Made by a program: the position numbers and the translations under genes. Below, piece by piece: positions 28,905 to 38,431 of a DNA stretch of 64,000 nucleotides (positions within the stretch are counted from its first letter, which is position 1; every line of letters begins with the position of its first letter). Source of the DNA: Staphylococcus haemolyticus. Lineage in GTDB: Bacteria > Bacillota > Bacilli > Staphylococcales > Staphylococcaceae. Location: contig NZ_CP035291.1 of the NCBI RefSeq assembly GCF_006094395.1, forward strand, positions 372,001-436,000. The letters are read 5' to 3'. The notes under the pieces were generated by a model that worked only from the letters and a program-made list of their open reading frames with translations, was not told the DNA's origin and did not search any database.

Positions 28905-30398
28905 ATGGCAGAATCAAAAGACGTCATTTTAATTGGTGCGGGTGTCTTAAGTACAACATTTGGTTCTATGTTAAATGAGCTTGAGCCTAATTGGAATATC
29001 AAGCTTTATGAACGTATGGATCGACCAGGTCTAGAAAGTTCTAATGAACGCCACAACGCTGGTACTGGTCATGCTGCACTTTGTGAATTGAACTATACTG
29101 TTCAACAACCTGATGGTTCAATTGACATTGATAAAGCGAAAGAAATCAACGAAGAATTTGAAATTTCAAAACAGTTCTGGAGTCACTTAGTGAAAGCAGG
29201 ACATATCGAGAATCCAAGAGAATTTATTAATCCTCTTCCACACATTAGTTTTGTTAGAGGCGTTAACAATAAAGAATTCTTGAAGAAACGTTACGAAGCA
29301 ATGAAACAATCACCAATGTTCGATAACATCGAATATACTGAAGACATTGAAGTAATGAGAAAATGGATTCCATTAATGATGAAAGGTCGCGTTGATGACG
29401 GCAAAATGGCCGCTAGTAAAATCGACGAAGGTACTGACGTTAACTTTGGTGAATTAACACGTAAAATGTCACGACACTTAGAATTAGACGAGCATGTTGA
29501 AGTTAAATATAGTCACCAAGTACTTGACTTTGAACGTTTATCAAATGGTAAATGGCGAGTTAAAATCAAAGATCTTAAAACTGGTAACGTATTTGAAGAA
29601 GTTACTGACTATGTATTCATTGGTGCAGGCGGTGCTGCAATTCCATTACTACAAAAAACAGGTATCCCTGAAAGTAAACATTTAGGTGGATTCCCTATTA
29701 CTGGTCAATTCTTAACATGTACTAATCCACAAGTGATTGAAGCACATGATGCGAAAGTATATGGTAAAGAACCACCAGGCACACCACCAATGACAGTACC
29801 TCACCTTGATGCACGTTACATCGAAGGTAAACGTACTTTATTATTTGGACCATTTGCGAACGTTGGACCTAAATTCCTTAAAAATGGCTCAAACTTAGAT
29901 TTATTTAAATCTATTAAACCTTATAATATTACAACGATGTTAGCTGCTGCAGTTAAAAACTTACCATTGATTAAATATTCATTTGATCAAATTATCATGA
30001 CTAAAGAGGGCTGTATGAACCACTTACGTACATTCTACCCTGAAGCTCGTGATGAAGATTGGGAATTATACACAGCAGGTAAACGTGTACAAGTAATTAA
30101 AGACACTGAAAAAGAAGGTAAAGGATTTATCCAATTCGGTACAGAAGTGGTTAACTCTGAAGATCATTCAGTGATTGCTTTACTTGGTGAATCACCAGGG
30201 GCATCAACTTCAGTATCAGTAGCTTTAGAAGTTCTTGAGAAAAACTTCCCAGAACAAATCGGCCAATGGAATGCTAAAATTAAAGAAATGATTCCATCAT
30301 ACGGTCAATCATTAATTGAAGATGTTGAATTAATGAGAAAAATACGTCGTCAAACGTCTAAAGATCTTGAATTAGGATACTATGAAGACGCTAAATAA
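28905..30398 (+). CDS. mqo: Malate:quinone oxidoreductase
   Basis: A 497-residue peripheral membrane flavoprotein that oxidises malate to oxaloacetate and passes electrons to menaquinone. The N-terminal dinucleotide motif ILIGAGVLSTTFG is followed by ERMDRPGLESSNERHNAGTGHA, the Mqo family signature, and the C-terminal part contains LLGESPGASTSVS. The ATG at 28905, nine bases after GGAGAGG, is preferred over the upstream TTG at 28887. It is monocistronic and has its own terminator. Staphylococci usually carry two mqo paralogs; the context near fda and the acyl-CoA synthetase suggests the mqo2 locus. Confidence 0.94.
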   Translation: MAESKDVILIGAGVLSTTFGSMLNELEPNWNIKLYERMDRPGLESSNERHNAGTGHAALCELNYTVQQPDGSIDIDKAKEINEEFEISKQFWSHLVKAGHIENPREFINPLPHISFVRGVNNKEFLKKRYEAMKQSPMFDNIEYTEDIEVMRKWIPLMMKGRVDDGKMAASKIDEGTDVNFGELTRKMSRHLELDEHVEVKYSHQVLDFERLSNGKWRVKIKDLKTGNVFEEVTDYVFIGAGGAAIPLLQKTGIPESKHLGGFPITGQFLTCTNPQVIEAHDAKVYGKEPPGTPPMTVPHLDARYIEGKRTLLFGPFANVGPKFLKNGSNLDLFKSIKPYNITTMLAAAVKNLPLIKYSFDQIIMTKEGCMNHLRTFYPEARDEDWELYTAGKRVQVIKDTEKEGKGFIQFGTEVVNSEDHSVIALLGESPGASTSVSVALEVLEKNFPEQIGQWNAKIKEMIPSYGQSLIEDVELMRKIRRQTSKDLELGYYEDAK

Positions 30399-30417
30399 GA
30401 TGTGTTAATAATAAGTA

Positions 30418-30458
30418 AGAGTCGCTTGAGAGTTTATAGCTCAAGCGACTCTTTTTTT
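30418..30458. terminator. Terminator between mqo and the GntR gene
   Basis: Perfect 13-bp arms (30418-30430 and 30440-30452, AGAGTCGCTTGAG at left) and six T residues. It overlaps the end of the converging GntR gene. Confidence 0.9.
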
Positions 30459-31164
30459 AACTTTCTATAGGTATAAAGAAGTTGGCGTATTTATAATGAT
30501 AAACAATCTTTGAATAATCAAAAGGTAGTCCTTTATTAGTGTAAAAGGTTAAATCATGACGCATACAAGGATCATTTGGATTGAGATCCAATTGTGGTGC
30601 TTCACGTTCAGTAAGAAAATCAATATAGAAATAGATATCAGAAAAACCGATATTAATCTTAAGCTGTGCTTGAAGATAGTCGAATATTGAATGTTCTGCA
30701 CTGTCATGATCAAGGTGAGTAACTAATGTTTTATTGAAGTAAGATGTTTCAATACATAAAGGGTTATGATCTAAATAGCGAATACGTTCGACATAATAAA
30801 CTTCTTCATCTTGTTCCGTTAAACGTAAGTGCGCTCTTACTTCATCATTAGGTTTTATCGTTTCAAACGTTAAAACTTTACTTGTGATTTGATGGCCTTG
30901 CAGATTATCTGAGAAACCCTTTGTTTTCAAAAGGTTGATATACCCTGATTTATTTTTATTTCGTACATAAATTCCACTGCCTCTTGTTTGGAAAATCATA
31001 CCATCTCTTTGGAGTATCGCTAATGCTTTAATGATGGTACTTTTGCTAACCTCATATCGTGCTTTTAATTGTTCGACACTTGGAAGTTTATCACCAACAT
31101 TATATTCATCATTTGCAATGGCACTTGTAATATCTTGAGCAATTCGTTCGTACTTTAACATCAT
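30457..31164 (-). CDS. GntR/UTRA-family repressor of a beta-glucoside locus
   Basis: A 235-residue regulator with a winged helix-turn-helix at residues 1-72 (DKLPSVEQLKARYEVSKSTIIKAL, then GSGIYVRNK) and a UTRA ligand domain at about 90-230. The HutC/TreR-type arrangement usually senses a phosphorylated sugar. AAGGGAG precedes the first of two adjacent ATG codons. It is divergent from a truncated 6-phospho-beta-glucosidase, and two identical operator candidates lie between them. The most likely original effector is a beta-glucoside 6-phosphate. With the enzyme broken, the repressor may have lost its main target. Confidence 0.86.
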   Translation of the reverse strand: MMLKYERIAQDITSAIANDEYNVGDKLPSVEQLKARYEVSKSTIIKALAILQRDGMIFQTRGSGIYVRNKNKSGYINLLKTKGFSDNLQGHQITSKVLTFETIKPNDEVRAHLRLTEQDEEVYYVERIRYLDHNPLCIETSYFNKTLVTHLDHDSAEHSIFDYLQAQLKINIGFSDIYFYIDFLTEREAPQLDLNPNDPCMRHDLTFYTNKGLPFDYSKIVYHYKYANFFIPIES

Positions 31165-31221
31165 TTGACTCCCTTAATGCGTAATTTATTTTTATTATAA
31201 CAAATGTAAAACACTATTAGT

Positions 31222-31240
31222 AAATTGTACCGGTATAATT
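31222..31240. promoter_or_regulatory. GntR operator candidate, copy 1
   Basis: AAATTGTACCGGTATAATT, with the near-palindromic core TTGTACCGGTATAA. It is repeated exactly at 31258-31276, 36 bases further on, which places the two sites on about the same helix face. Confidence 0.7.
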
Positions 31241-31252
31241 TTGATTATTCTG

Positions 31253-31281
31253 TTTACAAATTGTACCGGTATAATTACAAT
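31253..31281 (+). promoter_or_regulatory. Promoter of the glucosidase remnant with embedded operator copy 2
   Basis: TTTACA (31253-31258), a 17-base spacer and TACAAT (31276-31281). The second copy of the operator sequence (31258-31276) fills the spacer exactly, so a bound repressor would exclude RNA polymerase. Confidence 0.75.
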
Positions 31282-31344
31282 AGATTTTGAAAAGGCTTTC
31301 GTATTGTTGTTAATGATAAGATTATGAAAGTAGTTAAAAAGTAA

Positions 31345-31797
<453 letters not shown>

Positions 31798-31809
31798 AGG
31801 AGGCATTCG

Positions 31810-32130
31810 ATGAAACACTACATCGTAAAATTTGAACACACTGATTTAAAAAGATGAAAAAAGTACGTTGTTCCACATGTTTTATATTTGAAAAAATTAA
31901 TCAAACAAGGACATTTAATCGTTTCTGGTCCTACAGTGAATGCGCGGAAAGATATAAAAGAAGCTTATTTAATATTTAAAGTTAAAAATCGAGACGAATT
32001 AATGACATTACTTGAGAAAGATCCATTTTGGTATAAGGGATTGGTTTCAAATTATACCATTGAAGAGTGGAAACCATTATTCGGTAATCTCGAGCAACTC
32101 ACAAACGAGGAATTTAATGATGAAGAATAA
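31810..32130 (+). pseudogene. YciI-like protein with internal TGA stop
   Basis: An ATG at 31810 with GAGGAGG upstream opens a frame MKHYIVKFEHTDLKR that hits a TGA at 31855-31857. It then continues in the same frame without interruption to 32130 (KKYVVPHVLYLKKLIKQG, LIVSGPTVNA, DPFWYKGLVSNYTIEEWKPL). The whole resembles a YciI-family protein of about 106 residues, a ferredoxin-like fold of uncertain enzymatic role. Only the single TGA separates the halves, so this is a nonsense mutation or, less likely, a recoded stop. Start of translation after the stop is possible at TTG 31888. Confidence 0.75.
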
Positions 32131-32236
32131 TCGTAAATACTATTCTGACAGGGTTTGTTGGGGTGGTATTTATTTTTGTAAAAAAACATAACGATATATC
32201 GAAAAAGTAATTATTTAAATAAAAAAGGTGATTTTA

Positions 32237-32818
32237 ATGATGTTTAGAAGACATATGCAAGATATAAGACAAAGAATGGATCATTTTGAACAATTTGGTA
32301 GAAGTAAAGGGCCACAAGGATTTGAGAGATTTGGTGGTTTTGGACGCCGTGGTGGAGGTCGAGATAGATTCTTCAAAAAGGGAAATTTACAATTTATAAT
32401 TTTACAAATGTTAGAAGAGGAATCACGTCATGGTTATCAAATCATTAAGGATTTAGAAGAACGTTTCAAAGGATTCTATTCACCGAGTCCTTGTTCAATT
32501 TATCCAATATTACAAATGTTGGAAGATAGAGACTTTGTATCGATTTCTAAAGAAGGTAACAAAAAAATCTACACAATTACAGATGAAGGTAAAACTTTTT
32601 TAAAAGAGAATGTAGACCAAGATGAATTTACAAAACGCTTAGAACAATTTAAAAATGTAGATTTTGAACAGATGAAAGCATCTCGTGAACAATTACAAGG
32701 ATTATTTCATGGATTTATGAAAGCAAGTCAAAGCGCATTACAAGATGAAGAAAAACAAAAAGAATTAAATGTATTTATTGAGGAAACTAAACAAAAATTA
32801 GAACGTTTCTATAAATAG
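32237..32818 (+). CDS. PadR-family transcriptional regulator
   Basis: A protein of about 193 residues. Its N-terminus is glycine/arginine/phenylalanine-rich (residues 15-45, FGGFGRRGGGRDRFF). A PadR winged helix covers about 45-120 (ILQMLEEESRHGYQIIKDL, YSPSPCSIYPILQMLEDRDFV, GNKKIYTITDEG), followed by a C-terminal helix region. PadR proteins repress detoxification or efflux genes on binding small hydrophobic ligands. AAAAGGTG at 32223-32230 supports ATG 32237. No obvious partner gene is adjacent, so it may act elsewhere or on itself. Confidence 0.87.
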   Translation: MMFRRHMQDIRQRMDHFEQFGRSKGPQGFERFGGFGRRGGGRDRFFKKGNLQFIILQMLEEESRHGYQIIKDLEERFKGFYSPSPCSIYPILQMLEDRDFVSISKEGNKKIYTITDEGKTFLKENVDQDEFTKRLEQFKNVDFEQMKASREQLQGLFHGFMKASQSALQDEEKQKELNVFIEETKQKLERFYK

Positions 32819-32828
32819 TGAATATTAG

Positions 32829-32866
32829 AAAAGCCGGCCGGTTGAAATAACCAGTCGGCTTTTAAA
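32829..32866 (+). terminator. Terminator after the PadR gene
   Basis: AAAAGCCGGC..GGTT pairs with AACC..GTCGGCTTTT, giving a GC-rich stem and a short T-run. Confidence 0.78.
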
Positions 32867-32910
32867 TATTCGAGTGAAGTTGTAGAGCACTTCGCCGGAA
32901 TGATAAACGG

Positions 32911-33016
32911 GCTACGAAAAGCAGATCGTTTGACAATAATACGCTAATCGCTAAAATCAAAGAGCGATTTTTGCTCATAGCTCGTTATTGCTCACGATCT
33001 GAACGCTTTTCTTCGC
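32911..33016. repeat. Long imperfect inverted repeat beside fda
   Basis: The left arm (GAAAAGCAGATCGT, about 32917-32930, then CAATAA) pairs with the right arm (about 32985-33012) with a four-base bulge. Inside is a perfect small hairpin, AATCGCT/AGCGATT (about 32946-32969). The segment is richer in G and C than its surroundings, encodes nothing, and lies just beyond the fda stop. It lacks the T-run of a simple terminator. It may help to end or stabilise the fda transcript, or be the remnant of a small repeat element. Confidence 0.5.
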
Positions 33017-33019
33017 ACC

Positions 33020-33910
33020 TTAGTTTTTATTTACTGATGCGTCGTAGATAGAATCTACTGCGTCACCTAATGCTTTATCAAATTCTTCTTGTGATTGGCT
33101 AGCACGTAAGTCACTTGCTAATGCACGTGAGAAGCTTGCGATTAATTCATCATTGTCTTTCAATAATTTGTTAGCTTCGTCTCTGCTGTAACCACCTGAT
33201 AATACAACCACGCGTACAACATTTGGATGATCTGCTAATTCTTTGTATAAGTTAGCTTTAGTTGGGATAGTTAATTTTAACATTACTAATTGATCATCGT
33301 TTAAAGCATCTAAGCCTTTTTTAAGTTCAGCTTTTAATACTTCTTCAATTTCAGCTTTATCTTTAGCGTTAATGTTAACTTCAGGTTCAATGATTGGTAC
33401 TAAACCTTTAGCAATGATTTTTTTAGCGAATTCAAATTGTTGTTCAACAACATCTTTGATACCTTGTTCATTTAATTCTAAGATATTAGAACGCATTTTA
33501 GTACCGAAGATATGACGTTCAACTGCACGGTCTAAAGTATCGTCTAAATCATCGATAGGTTTCATTAATTGAACACCGTTTTGTTGTTCAGCTAAACCTT
33601 TGTCGACTTTTAAGAAAGGTACAACACCTTTGTCTGCTAAGTAGTCACCAGTGTATTTGCCTTCAACTTCACGATCCATAGTTTGTTCGAAAAGGATAGC
33701 ACCTAAAATTTTGTCTGGAGAGAATGAAGGTGAAGTTACAACTCTAGTACGCATATCGTGCACAAGTTGGAACATTTCGTCATCATTGCTATATTCGTCC
33801 TCGTTTACACCATACTCTTTTAATGCTTTAGGAGTACTACCGCCACTTTGGTCTAATGCTGCGATAAAACCTTTCCCATTTGTCATTTTTTCTAATTGTT
33901 CTTTATTCAT
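33020..33910 (-). CDS. fda: Class I fructose-bisphosphate aldolase
   Basis: A 296-residue Schiff-base aldolase of glycolysis and gluconeogenesis. Family segments include [17 protein letters not shown] at the N-terminus, PFLKVDKGL near residue 106, PIIEPEVNI near 180 and a Lys in [13 protein letters not shown] that fits the Schiff-base position. The frame is open from GTG 33922, but that codon overlaps the AAAGGAG, so ATG 33910 is the start; this matches the usual 296-residue length. The gene is monocistronic. Confidence 0.95.
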   Translation of the reverse strand: MNKEQLEKMTNGKGFIAALDQSGGSTPKALKEYGVNEDEYSNDDEMFQLVHDMRTRVVTSPSFSPDKILGAILFEQTMDREVEGKYTGDYLADKGVVPFLKVDKGLAEQQNGVQLMKPIDDLDDTLDRAVERHIFGTKMRSNILELNEQGIKDVVEQQFEFAKKIIAKGLVPIIEPEVNINAKDKAEIEEVLKAELKKGLDALNDDQLVMLKLTIPTKANLYKELADHPNVVRVVVLSGGYSRDEANKLLKDNDELIASFSRALASDLRASQSQEEFDKALGDAVDSIYDASVNKN

Positions 33911-34083
33911 TACTCTTTCCACTCCTTTAATTAACTTTCATATTTATTATGATAAAAATAAAGATCATTCTCAAGTTATAAAACTTATATTTATTGAAAA
34001 TTCATATTTTACAGTTTATAGTTTCATAAATTAGACGTATTTAGCGATAATAAAGTAAATAAATCTTATTAAGTGAGGGGAAA

Positions 34084-34566
34084 ATGGAAAAACGTATTTT
34101 AATTATTGGAAGTCCAGGCTCTGGTAAATCGACATTAGCTCATCATTTACATAAAATGTATGGCATACCTTTATATCATATGGATATCATCAATTGGATT
34201 GATAACAAAACGACGATTAGTCAAGAAGAATTAATTGAACAGCTTAATCAAATTATTGCTAAAAATACTTGGATTATTGATGGTAATTATTCGGACACAC
34301 TACCTTTAAGGTTGAAGAGAGCAACTGACGTTATATGGTTAAAAGAACCTAGATGGAAGTGTATTTACCGTGTCATAAAAAGGGTGATTATTCACAATTT
34401 GAAACGTCATCGTATTGGGGGTAATCCGAATACAATTAGTTTTGAATTTATAAAATATGTGTGGCAATTTCCTGAAAATAATAATGAATTCATCAAGTTA
34501 CAACAATTGAAAACGCAAGATCATATTAAATGGGTTATAAGTAATTCAAGTCTCAAAAACTTATAA
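34084..34566 (+). CDS. P-loop kinase of the FlaR/topology-modulation type
   Basis: A 160-residue nucleoside/shikimate-kinase-like protein. The Walker A motif GSPGSGKST is at residues 9-17, followed by YHMDIINW and the IIDGNYSDTLPLRLKRATDVIWL segment typical of FlaR-like proteins, which are often called DNA topology modulation proteins. A conserved RVIKR..R region follows. The substrate is unknown. GTGAGGGG lies just upstream of the ATG. The gene is monocistronic. Confidence 0.78.
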   Translation: MEKRILIIGSPGSGKSTLAHHLHKMYGIPLYHMDIINWIDNKTTISQEELIEQLNQIIAKNTWIIDGNYSDTLPLRLKRATDVIWLKEPRWKCIYRVIKRVIIHNLKRHRIGGNPNTISFEFIKYVWQFPENNNEFIKLQQLKTQDHIKWVISNSSLKNL

Positions 34567-34641
34567 CATAATCATTAAGATGGTCATTAGTTTAAAAAAT
34601 ACCTACAAATATTTAACATAGTTTCTTATTATTAACGACAT

Positions 34642-34686
34642 AAAAACGAACTATTTATATAAAATGTGAATGATAGTTCGTTTTAT
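34642..34686 (+). terminator. Terminator after the P-loop kinase
   Basis: AAAACGAACTA (34643-34653) pairs with TAGTTCGTTTT (34674-34684). Confidence 0.8.
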
Positions 34687-34751
34687 GTTATCATTTATTT
34701 TAAAGTAGGGAGTTTTTGAACCCTTCATTCATTTAAAAAGGCGTGTGAGTA

Positions 34752-35498
34752 ATGATTAAAAAAGTAAAATTGGTTATTTTTGATTTAGATAATACGCTAT
34801 TTTCTTTTAATAAATTATGGATAAAAGCGAATAAAGATACGTTTGAAACGTATACGTTGTTTAAAGATATAGATTATAGTGACTTTATGAAATTATTTGA
34901 AAAATATGATTTATACTTTTGGAAACAGCATGATGAAGGGGTTATTACCTTAGATGAATTGCGAGAGTTAAGACTAATTAAAACTTTACAGCATTTTGAT
35001 ATAAATATTTCTCGCGAAGAAGCTAACGAGTATTTCGAATCCTTTTTTACTAAGCTACTGTCTAGTATAACTGTTAATAGAAAAATGAATGATTTACTTA
35101 TGACCTTGAAAGAAAATGTAAACATCGCCATACTTACTAATGGAAAGATTAAAGAACAGAACACTAAAATTGATAATCTCGATATTAGAACAATTTTTGA
35201 GAAGAATATTTTTATATCTGAAAATATAGGTTGCGAAAAGCCTGATCCTAAAGCATTTTTAAATGTCACGTCTAGATTAAACGTTAATTCTGAAGAGTGC
35301 TTGTTTATAGGAGATTCTTATAGAAATGACATCATGGGAGCGTTAAATGTTAATATGGCTGCCATTTGGTTAACGAATTCTGATAAAGATACAGAATTAA
35401 ATGTAAAAGATGGTCTTTATTGTTGCGAAGATAATATAGAAGTTCTATTAAAAAAGCTCCTTGATGATGAATATAAAGATTTAACAATTTATAACTAG
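34752..35498 (+). CDS. HAD-family hydrolase (YjjG-like)
   Basis: A 248-residue haloacid dehalogenase-type phosphatase. Motif I is VIFDLDNTLF (residues 8-17), motif II ILTNG near 128-132, a Lys in CEKPDPKAF near 164-172 is motif III, and FIGDSYRNDIMGA near 186-198 is motif IV. A helical cap lies between motifs I and II. The pattern fits noncanonical pyrimidine or generic nucleotide 5'-phosphatases such as YjjG, but the substrate is not determinable. The region before the ATG is AT-rich, with a weak AAAAAGG site. Confidence 0.85.
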   Translation: MIKKVKLVIFDLDNTLFSFNKLWIKANKDTFETYTLFKDIDYSDFMKLFEKYDLYFWKQHDEGVITLDELRELRLIKTLQHFDINISREEANEYFESFFTKLLSSITVNRKMNDLLMTLKENVNIAILTNGKIKEQNTKIDNLDIRTIFEKNIFISENIGCEKPDPKAFLNVTSRLNVNSEECLFIGDSYRNDIMGALNVNMAAIWLTNSDKDTELNVKDGLYCCEDNIEVLLKKLLDDEYKDLTIYN

Positions 35499-35507
35499 TT
35501 TAATATG

Positions 35508-35556
35508 AAAAATAGAGTGTATAGAAAGTAACTATTTTCTGTACACTCTATTTTTA
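35508..35556 (+). terminator. Terminator after the HAD hydrolase
   Basis: AAAAATAGAGTGTA pairs with TACACTCTATTTTT, with AGAAA/TTTCT extending the stem inwards. Confidence 0.88.
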
Positions 35557-35712
35557 TGCGTGATGGACAATTCTCATCTCAGAACTCTTGTAACATAATC
35601 AGGGTATCATTAATTTTAAAAAATTAAATGTATGCAAATATTAGATGATTTATTATATAAAATTTTGCCAAATTGATTAATAGTACATAAAGTATGCTAT
35701 TCTATAAGAAAG

Positions 35713-35780
35713 TTAGGTTCTCTTATTTAGGATAATTAAACTATTTAAATCGCTTACTATTCTAAATAATGAGAGCCTAA
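35713..35780. repeat. Inverted repeat in the leader of the DUF4015 lipoprotein gene
   Basis: TTAGGTTCTCTTATTTAG (35713-35730) and CTAAATAATGAGAGCCTAA (35762-35780) pair with one bulge and one wobble. It ends 35 bases before the start codon and has no T-run, so it is more likely an RNA stability element or operator than a terminator. The remaining part of 35557-35712 is AT-rich and shows no feature I can name. Confidence 0.5.
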
Positions 35781-35814
35781 TTATACATATAAAGCATATT
35801 CGGAGGCTAAGGGA

Positions 35815-37140
35815 ATGAAAAAGAACAAAATATTTGCTGTATTAACAACAAGTGCTTTGTTACTCGCTGCGTGCAGTAATGGTGATAATTCATCTAGTAG
35901 CGGGCAAAAAGGGGACAGCCAGAAGAACGAACAAACTAACAGTCAAAGCGAGAAATTAAAAAAGAATAATGACAAAAATAAGAATGAGAATAAAGTCGAT
36001 TACCCTAAAGATGGCGTTAAAGGTATTTATGTCACAAGCAATTCGACAGAAGGCGATAAGATTGATGAATTAATTAAGTTCATTAAAGATTCTAAATTAA
36101 ATACAATGGTTATCGATGTTAAAGATGATGAAGGTAATATCACAATGAAACTTAACACTGGAAATAAACAAGTAGATAAGAACACATTAGATATTGTAGA
36201 TGGTAAGAAATTGTTGAAAAAATTGCATAATAACAATATTTATCCAATTGCTCGTATCGTTACATTTAAGGATACTAAATTAGCTGAAGAACATCCTGAG
36301 TGGTCATTTAAAGAAAGTGATGGGTCAGTTTGGACTAATGGTAAAGGCGATAGCTTTGTTAACCCATTCATGAAGGAAGTATGGGATTATGATATTACTG
36401 TCGCTAAAGCAGCAGCTAAAGCTGGATTCCAAGATATCCAATTTGACTATGTGCGTTTCCCAGAAGGCTTTGAAAATGAAGCAGACAGTTTAACTTATAG
36501 TAAGGGTGACTACAAAAATAGCAAGTTAAGTTCAGGTGATCAACGTGTTGATACAATTACAAAATTCTTAGAACATGCTAATAAAGAGTTGAAACCAATG
36601 GGTGTTAACGTATCGGCAGACGTATTTGGCTATTCTGCATTAGTTAAAAACGCACCAGGCATTGGTCAAAGTTTCCCTAAAATGTCTGAAAATGTAGATG
36701 CGATTTCATCAATGATTTATCCTTCACATTGGAGTAACGGTGACTTTGGTTTAGATGCTCCGGATACAGAACCGTACAAAACAGTAAATCGATACATTCA
36801 AAAAGAAAATAGTTTACTAGATTCACTAGGTAAGAAAAAACCAATTTCTCGTCCATGGATTCAAGATTTCACAGCATCATATTTAGGTGATGGTAATTAT
36901 ATTGATTATGATGCCAAAGCAGTATCTGAACAAGTTCAGGCTTTAAAAGATAATGGTGTGAATGAGTTCTTACTATGGAATGCGGGTAACGAATATACTG
37001 AAGGTGCAAACTATAATCCTAAAAAAGGTAGCGCGAAAGAACGTGACCCAGAAGGTGTAGAGCAAGATACAAAACAGCAAGACAATAAAGACGACAATAA
37101 AAAAGATAGTACTGAAGAGAATGGGAACAGCAATCAATAA
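35815..37140 (+). CDS. DUF4015-type putative glycoside hydrolase lipoprotein
   Basis: A 441-residue lipoprotein with a signal peptide and lipobox LLAAC (Cys at residue 20). A charged S/N/K/E-rich spacer covers about 21-62. The putative glycoside hydrolase barrel (DUF4015) begins at GVKGIYVTSNS and contains IDVKDDEGNI, DIQFDYVRFPEG near 205-216, SADVFGYSAL and AISSMIYPSHW, with acidic residues suited to catalysis. A hydrophilic low-complexity tail from about 405 ends the protein. It probably acts at the outer membrane face on a glycan, but the substrate is unknown. CGGAGG precedes the ATG. Confidence 0.84.
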   Translation: MKKNKIFAVLTTSALLLAACSNGDNSSSSGQKGDSQKNEQTNSQSEKLKKNNDKNKNENKVDYPKDGVKGIYVTSNSTEGDKIDELIKFIKDSKLNTMVIDVKDDEGNITMKLNTGNKQVDKNTLDIVDGKKLLKKLHNNNIYPIARIVTFKDTKLAEEHPEWSFKESDGSVWTNGKGDSFVNPFMKEVWDYDITVAKAAAKAGFQDIQFDYVRFPEGFENEADSLTYSKGDYKNSKLSSGDQRVDTITKFLEHANKELKPMGVNVSADVFGYSALVKNAPGIGQSFPKMSENVDAISSMIYPSHWSNGDFGLDAPDTEPYKTVNRYIQKENSLLDSLGKKKPISRPWIQDFTASYLGDGNYIDYDAKAVSEQVQALKDNGVNEFLLWNAGNEYTEGANYNPKKGSAKERDPEGVEQDTKQQDNKDDNKKDSTEENGNSNQ

Positions 37141-37142
37141 TA

Positions 37143-37180
37143 AAAAAGGCGAGATGACTTTGAAGTCATCTCGTTTTTTC
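37143..37180. terminator. Bidirectional terminator between lipoprotein and LPETG genes
   Basis: AAAAAAGGCGAGATGACTT and AAGTCATCTCG-TTTTTT form a strong hairpin with A residues on one side and T residues on the other, so it serves both converging genes. Confidence 0.9.
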
Positions 37181-37806
37181 TATGAGATTTTTTTATGAGA
37201 TTGTTTAGCTACTAACGCACCGCCTAGTAATAAGAAAATGCTACCTAATAATTGAATGGATTGTTCACTGTCTGAATGACCAGTTTCAGGTAATGAAGAT
37301 TGAGCATTTGTGCTATTATGGTTACCTTGTTTTTTTACTGATTGAGACGAAGGCACTTCGTTAGATTTAACGTTACCGACATAATATGAATTTAATTCAC
37401 GCGCACAATCTACAGAATTAATTTTAGATGCTTCTTCCTTTAGATCATCTAATTCAGCAGCATTTGCAATACCGTGTTCAACATATGTTTCTCCACTTTG
37501 AAGTTGATTAAAGTTACTATATTTATCATTTTTATATTCGACTTGGCCATTTTTATGAACTTTATAAACCCCTAAACCAGCATTTGCTTTATTATGGCTT
37601 TTAATTTCAAAATAGTCCCCTTTGTCGATTACTTTTCCAAAGTTTTGTAAATCTGGATTACCTCCACTATTTGATAACGCCTCTGAAGCAACTTCTTGTG
37701 CGTTATTCTTAGTAACGATATCAGCAGCAAAAGCTTGATGTCCACTAAAAGCAGTTAATAATACTGTACTTGAAATAAGTGTTGACGCAAATAGAGAAAC
37801 CTTCAT
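37180..37806 (-). CDS. LPETG cell-wall-anchored surface protein
   Basis: A 208-residue secreted protein. The signal peptide (1 to about 27) ends at HQAFA-AD. A soluble domain of about 140 residues follows, with a YVGNVKS segment and a single Cys (VDCARE), and then a S/N/Q-rich linker. The C-terminus is a complete sortase A signal: LPETG near 172-176, a hydrophobic segment and a KQSHKK tail. It lacks a YSIRK motif. ATG 37806 is used because the preceding codon is GTG; the ribosome site (GGGG) is weak and distant. I do not recognise the domain. It is short for an adhesin. Confidence 0.8.
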   Translation of the reverse strand: MKVSLFASTLISSTVLLTAFSGHQAFAADIVTKNNAQEVASEALSNSGGNPDLQNFGKVIDKGDYFEIKSHNKANAGLGVYKVHKNGQVEYKNDKYSNFNQLQSGETYVEHGIANAAELDDLKEEASKINSVDCARELNSYYVGNVKSNEVPSSQSVKKQGNHNSTNAQSSLPETGHSDSEQSIQLLGSIFLLLGGALVAKQSHKKIS

Positions 37807-38005
37807 CACAATGAAAACCCCATTTCATTATTTATCTTTTACAGCCTTAGTGTAACACTCAGAATTAATTAAAATAGGGGTTTAAAGTAAACCATATTGA
37901 AACTTTAAATTAGCTTAAAGAATGACATATTTGTAAAGTTAGATTTACAATATTAAAGTTTTTATGAATATAAGTAATCGTGATACTAAATTTAATGATG
38001 CTAAC

Positions 38006-38431
38006 TTACCATTTCTTTTTAGAAAAGTAAGGGATAGACCATGCCATGCAAACAGTGAAAATCAAATGTGCAATCATCCATAAACCGTATTCTGTCCAAC
38101 TAAATTGAAAAAATGAACGTTGTGCCAATAGAATAAGTAATGGATATAATATTAGAAAAATGATGATCAGTAATAAATAACTTATTTTGTAAAAAGGTTT
38201 GAAAAATTTATAAATAATTAGAAATGTGATGTAAATTAAAAATCCAATGACAATATGAATCAATAGTTCTAAAATCAGTGGTGTTTGATTTGGGTCAGCA
38301 ATGAAATCGATATTGATTAATAACAAGGTTAGGTGCGTCGTGTGTGTTACGACATCCATAGTAAACATGATAAGCAATAATAAAATGCTAATCAGTAATG
38401 CACTAAGAAAGTGGTAGCCGTATCGTATCAT
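38006..38431 (-). CDS. Small polytopic membrane protein, unknown function
   Basis: A 141-residue protein with four strongly hydrophobic segments (about 8-25, 50-70, 80-102 and 115-135) and a basic C-terminal tail (KKKW). The frame is open 35 codons further, but GAAGGATGG directly before the ATG at 38431 marks the start. No family is recognised. It is divergent from the SAM riboswitch and metQ and has no visible partner. Confidence 0.65.
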   Translation of the reverse strand: MIRYGYHFLSALLISILLLLIMFTMDVVTHTTHLTLLLINIDFIADPNQTPLILELLIHIVIGFLIYITFLIIYKFFKPFYKISYLLLIIIFLILYPLLILLAQRSFFQFSWTEYGLWMIAHLIFTVCMAWSIPYFSKKKW

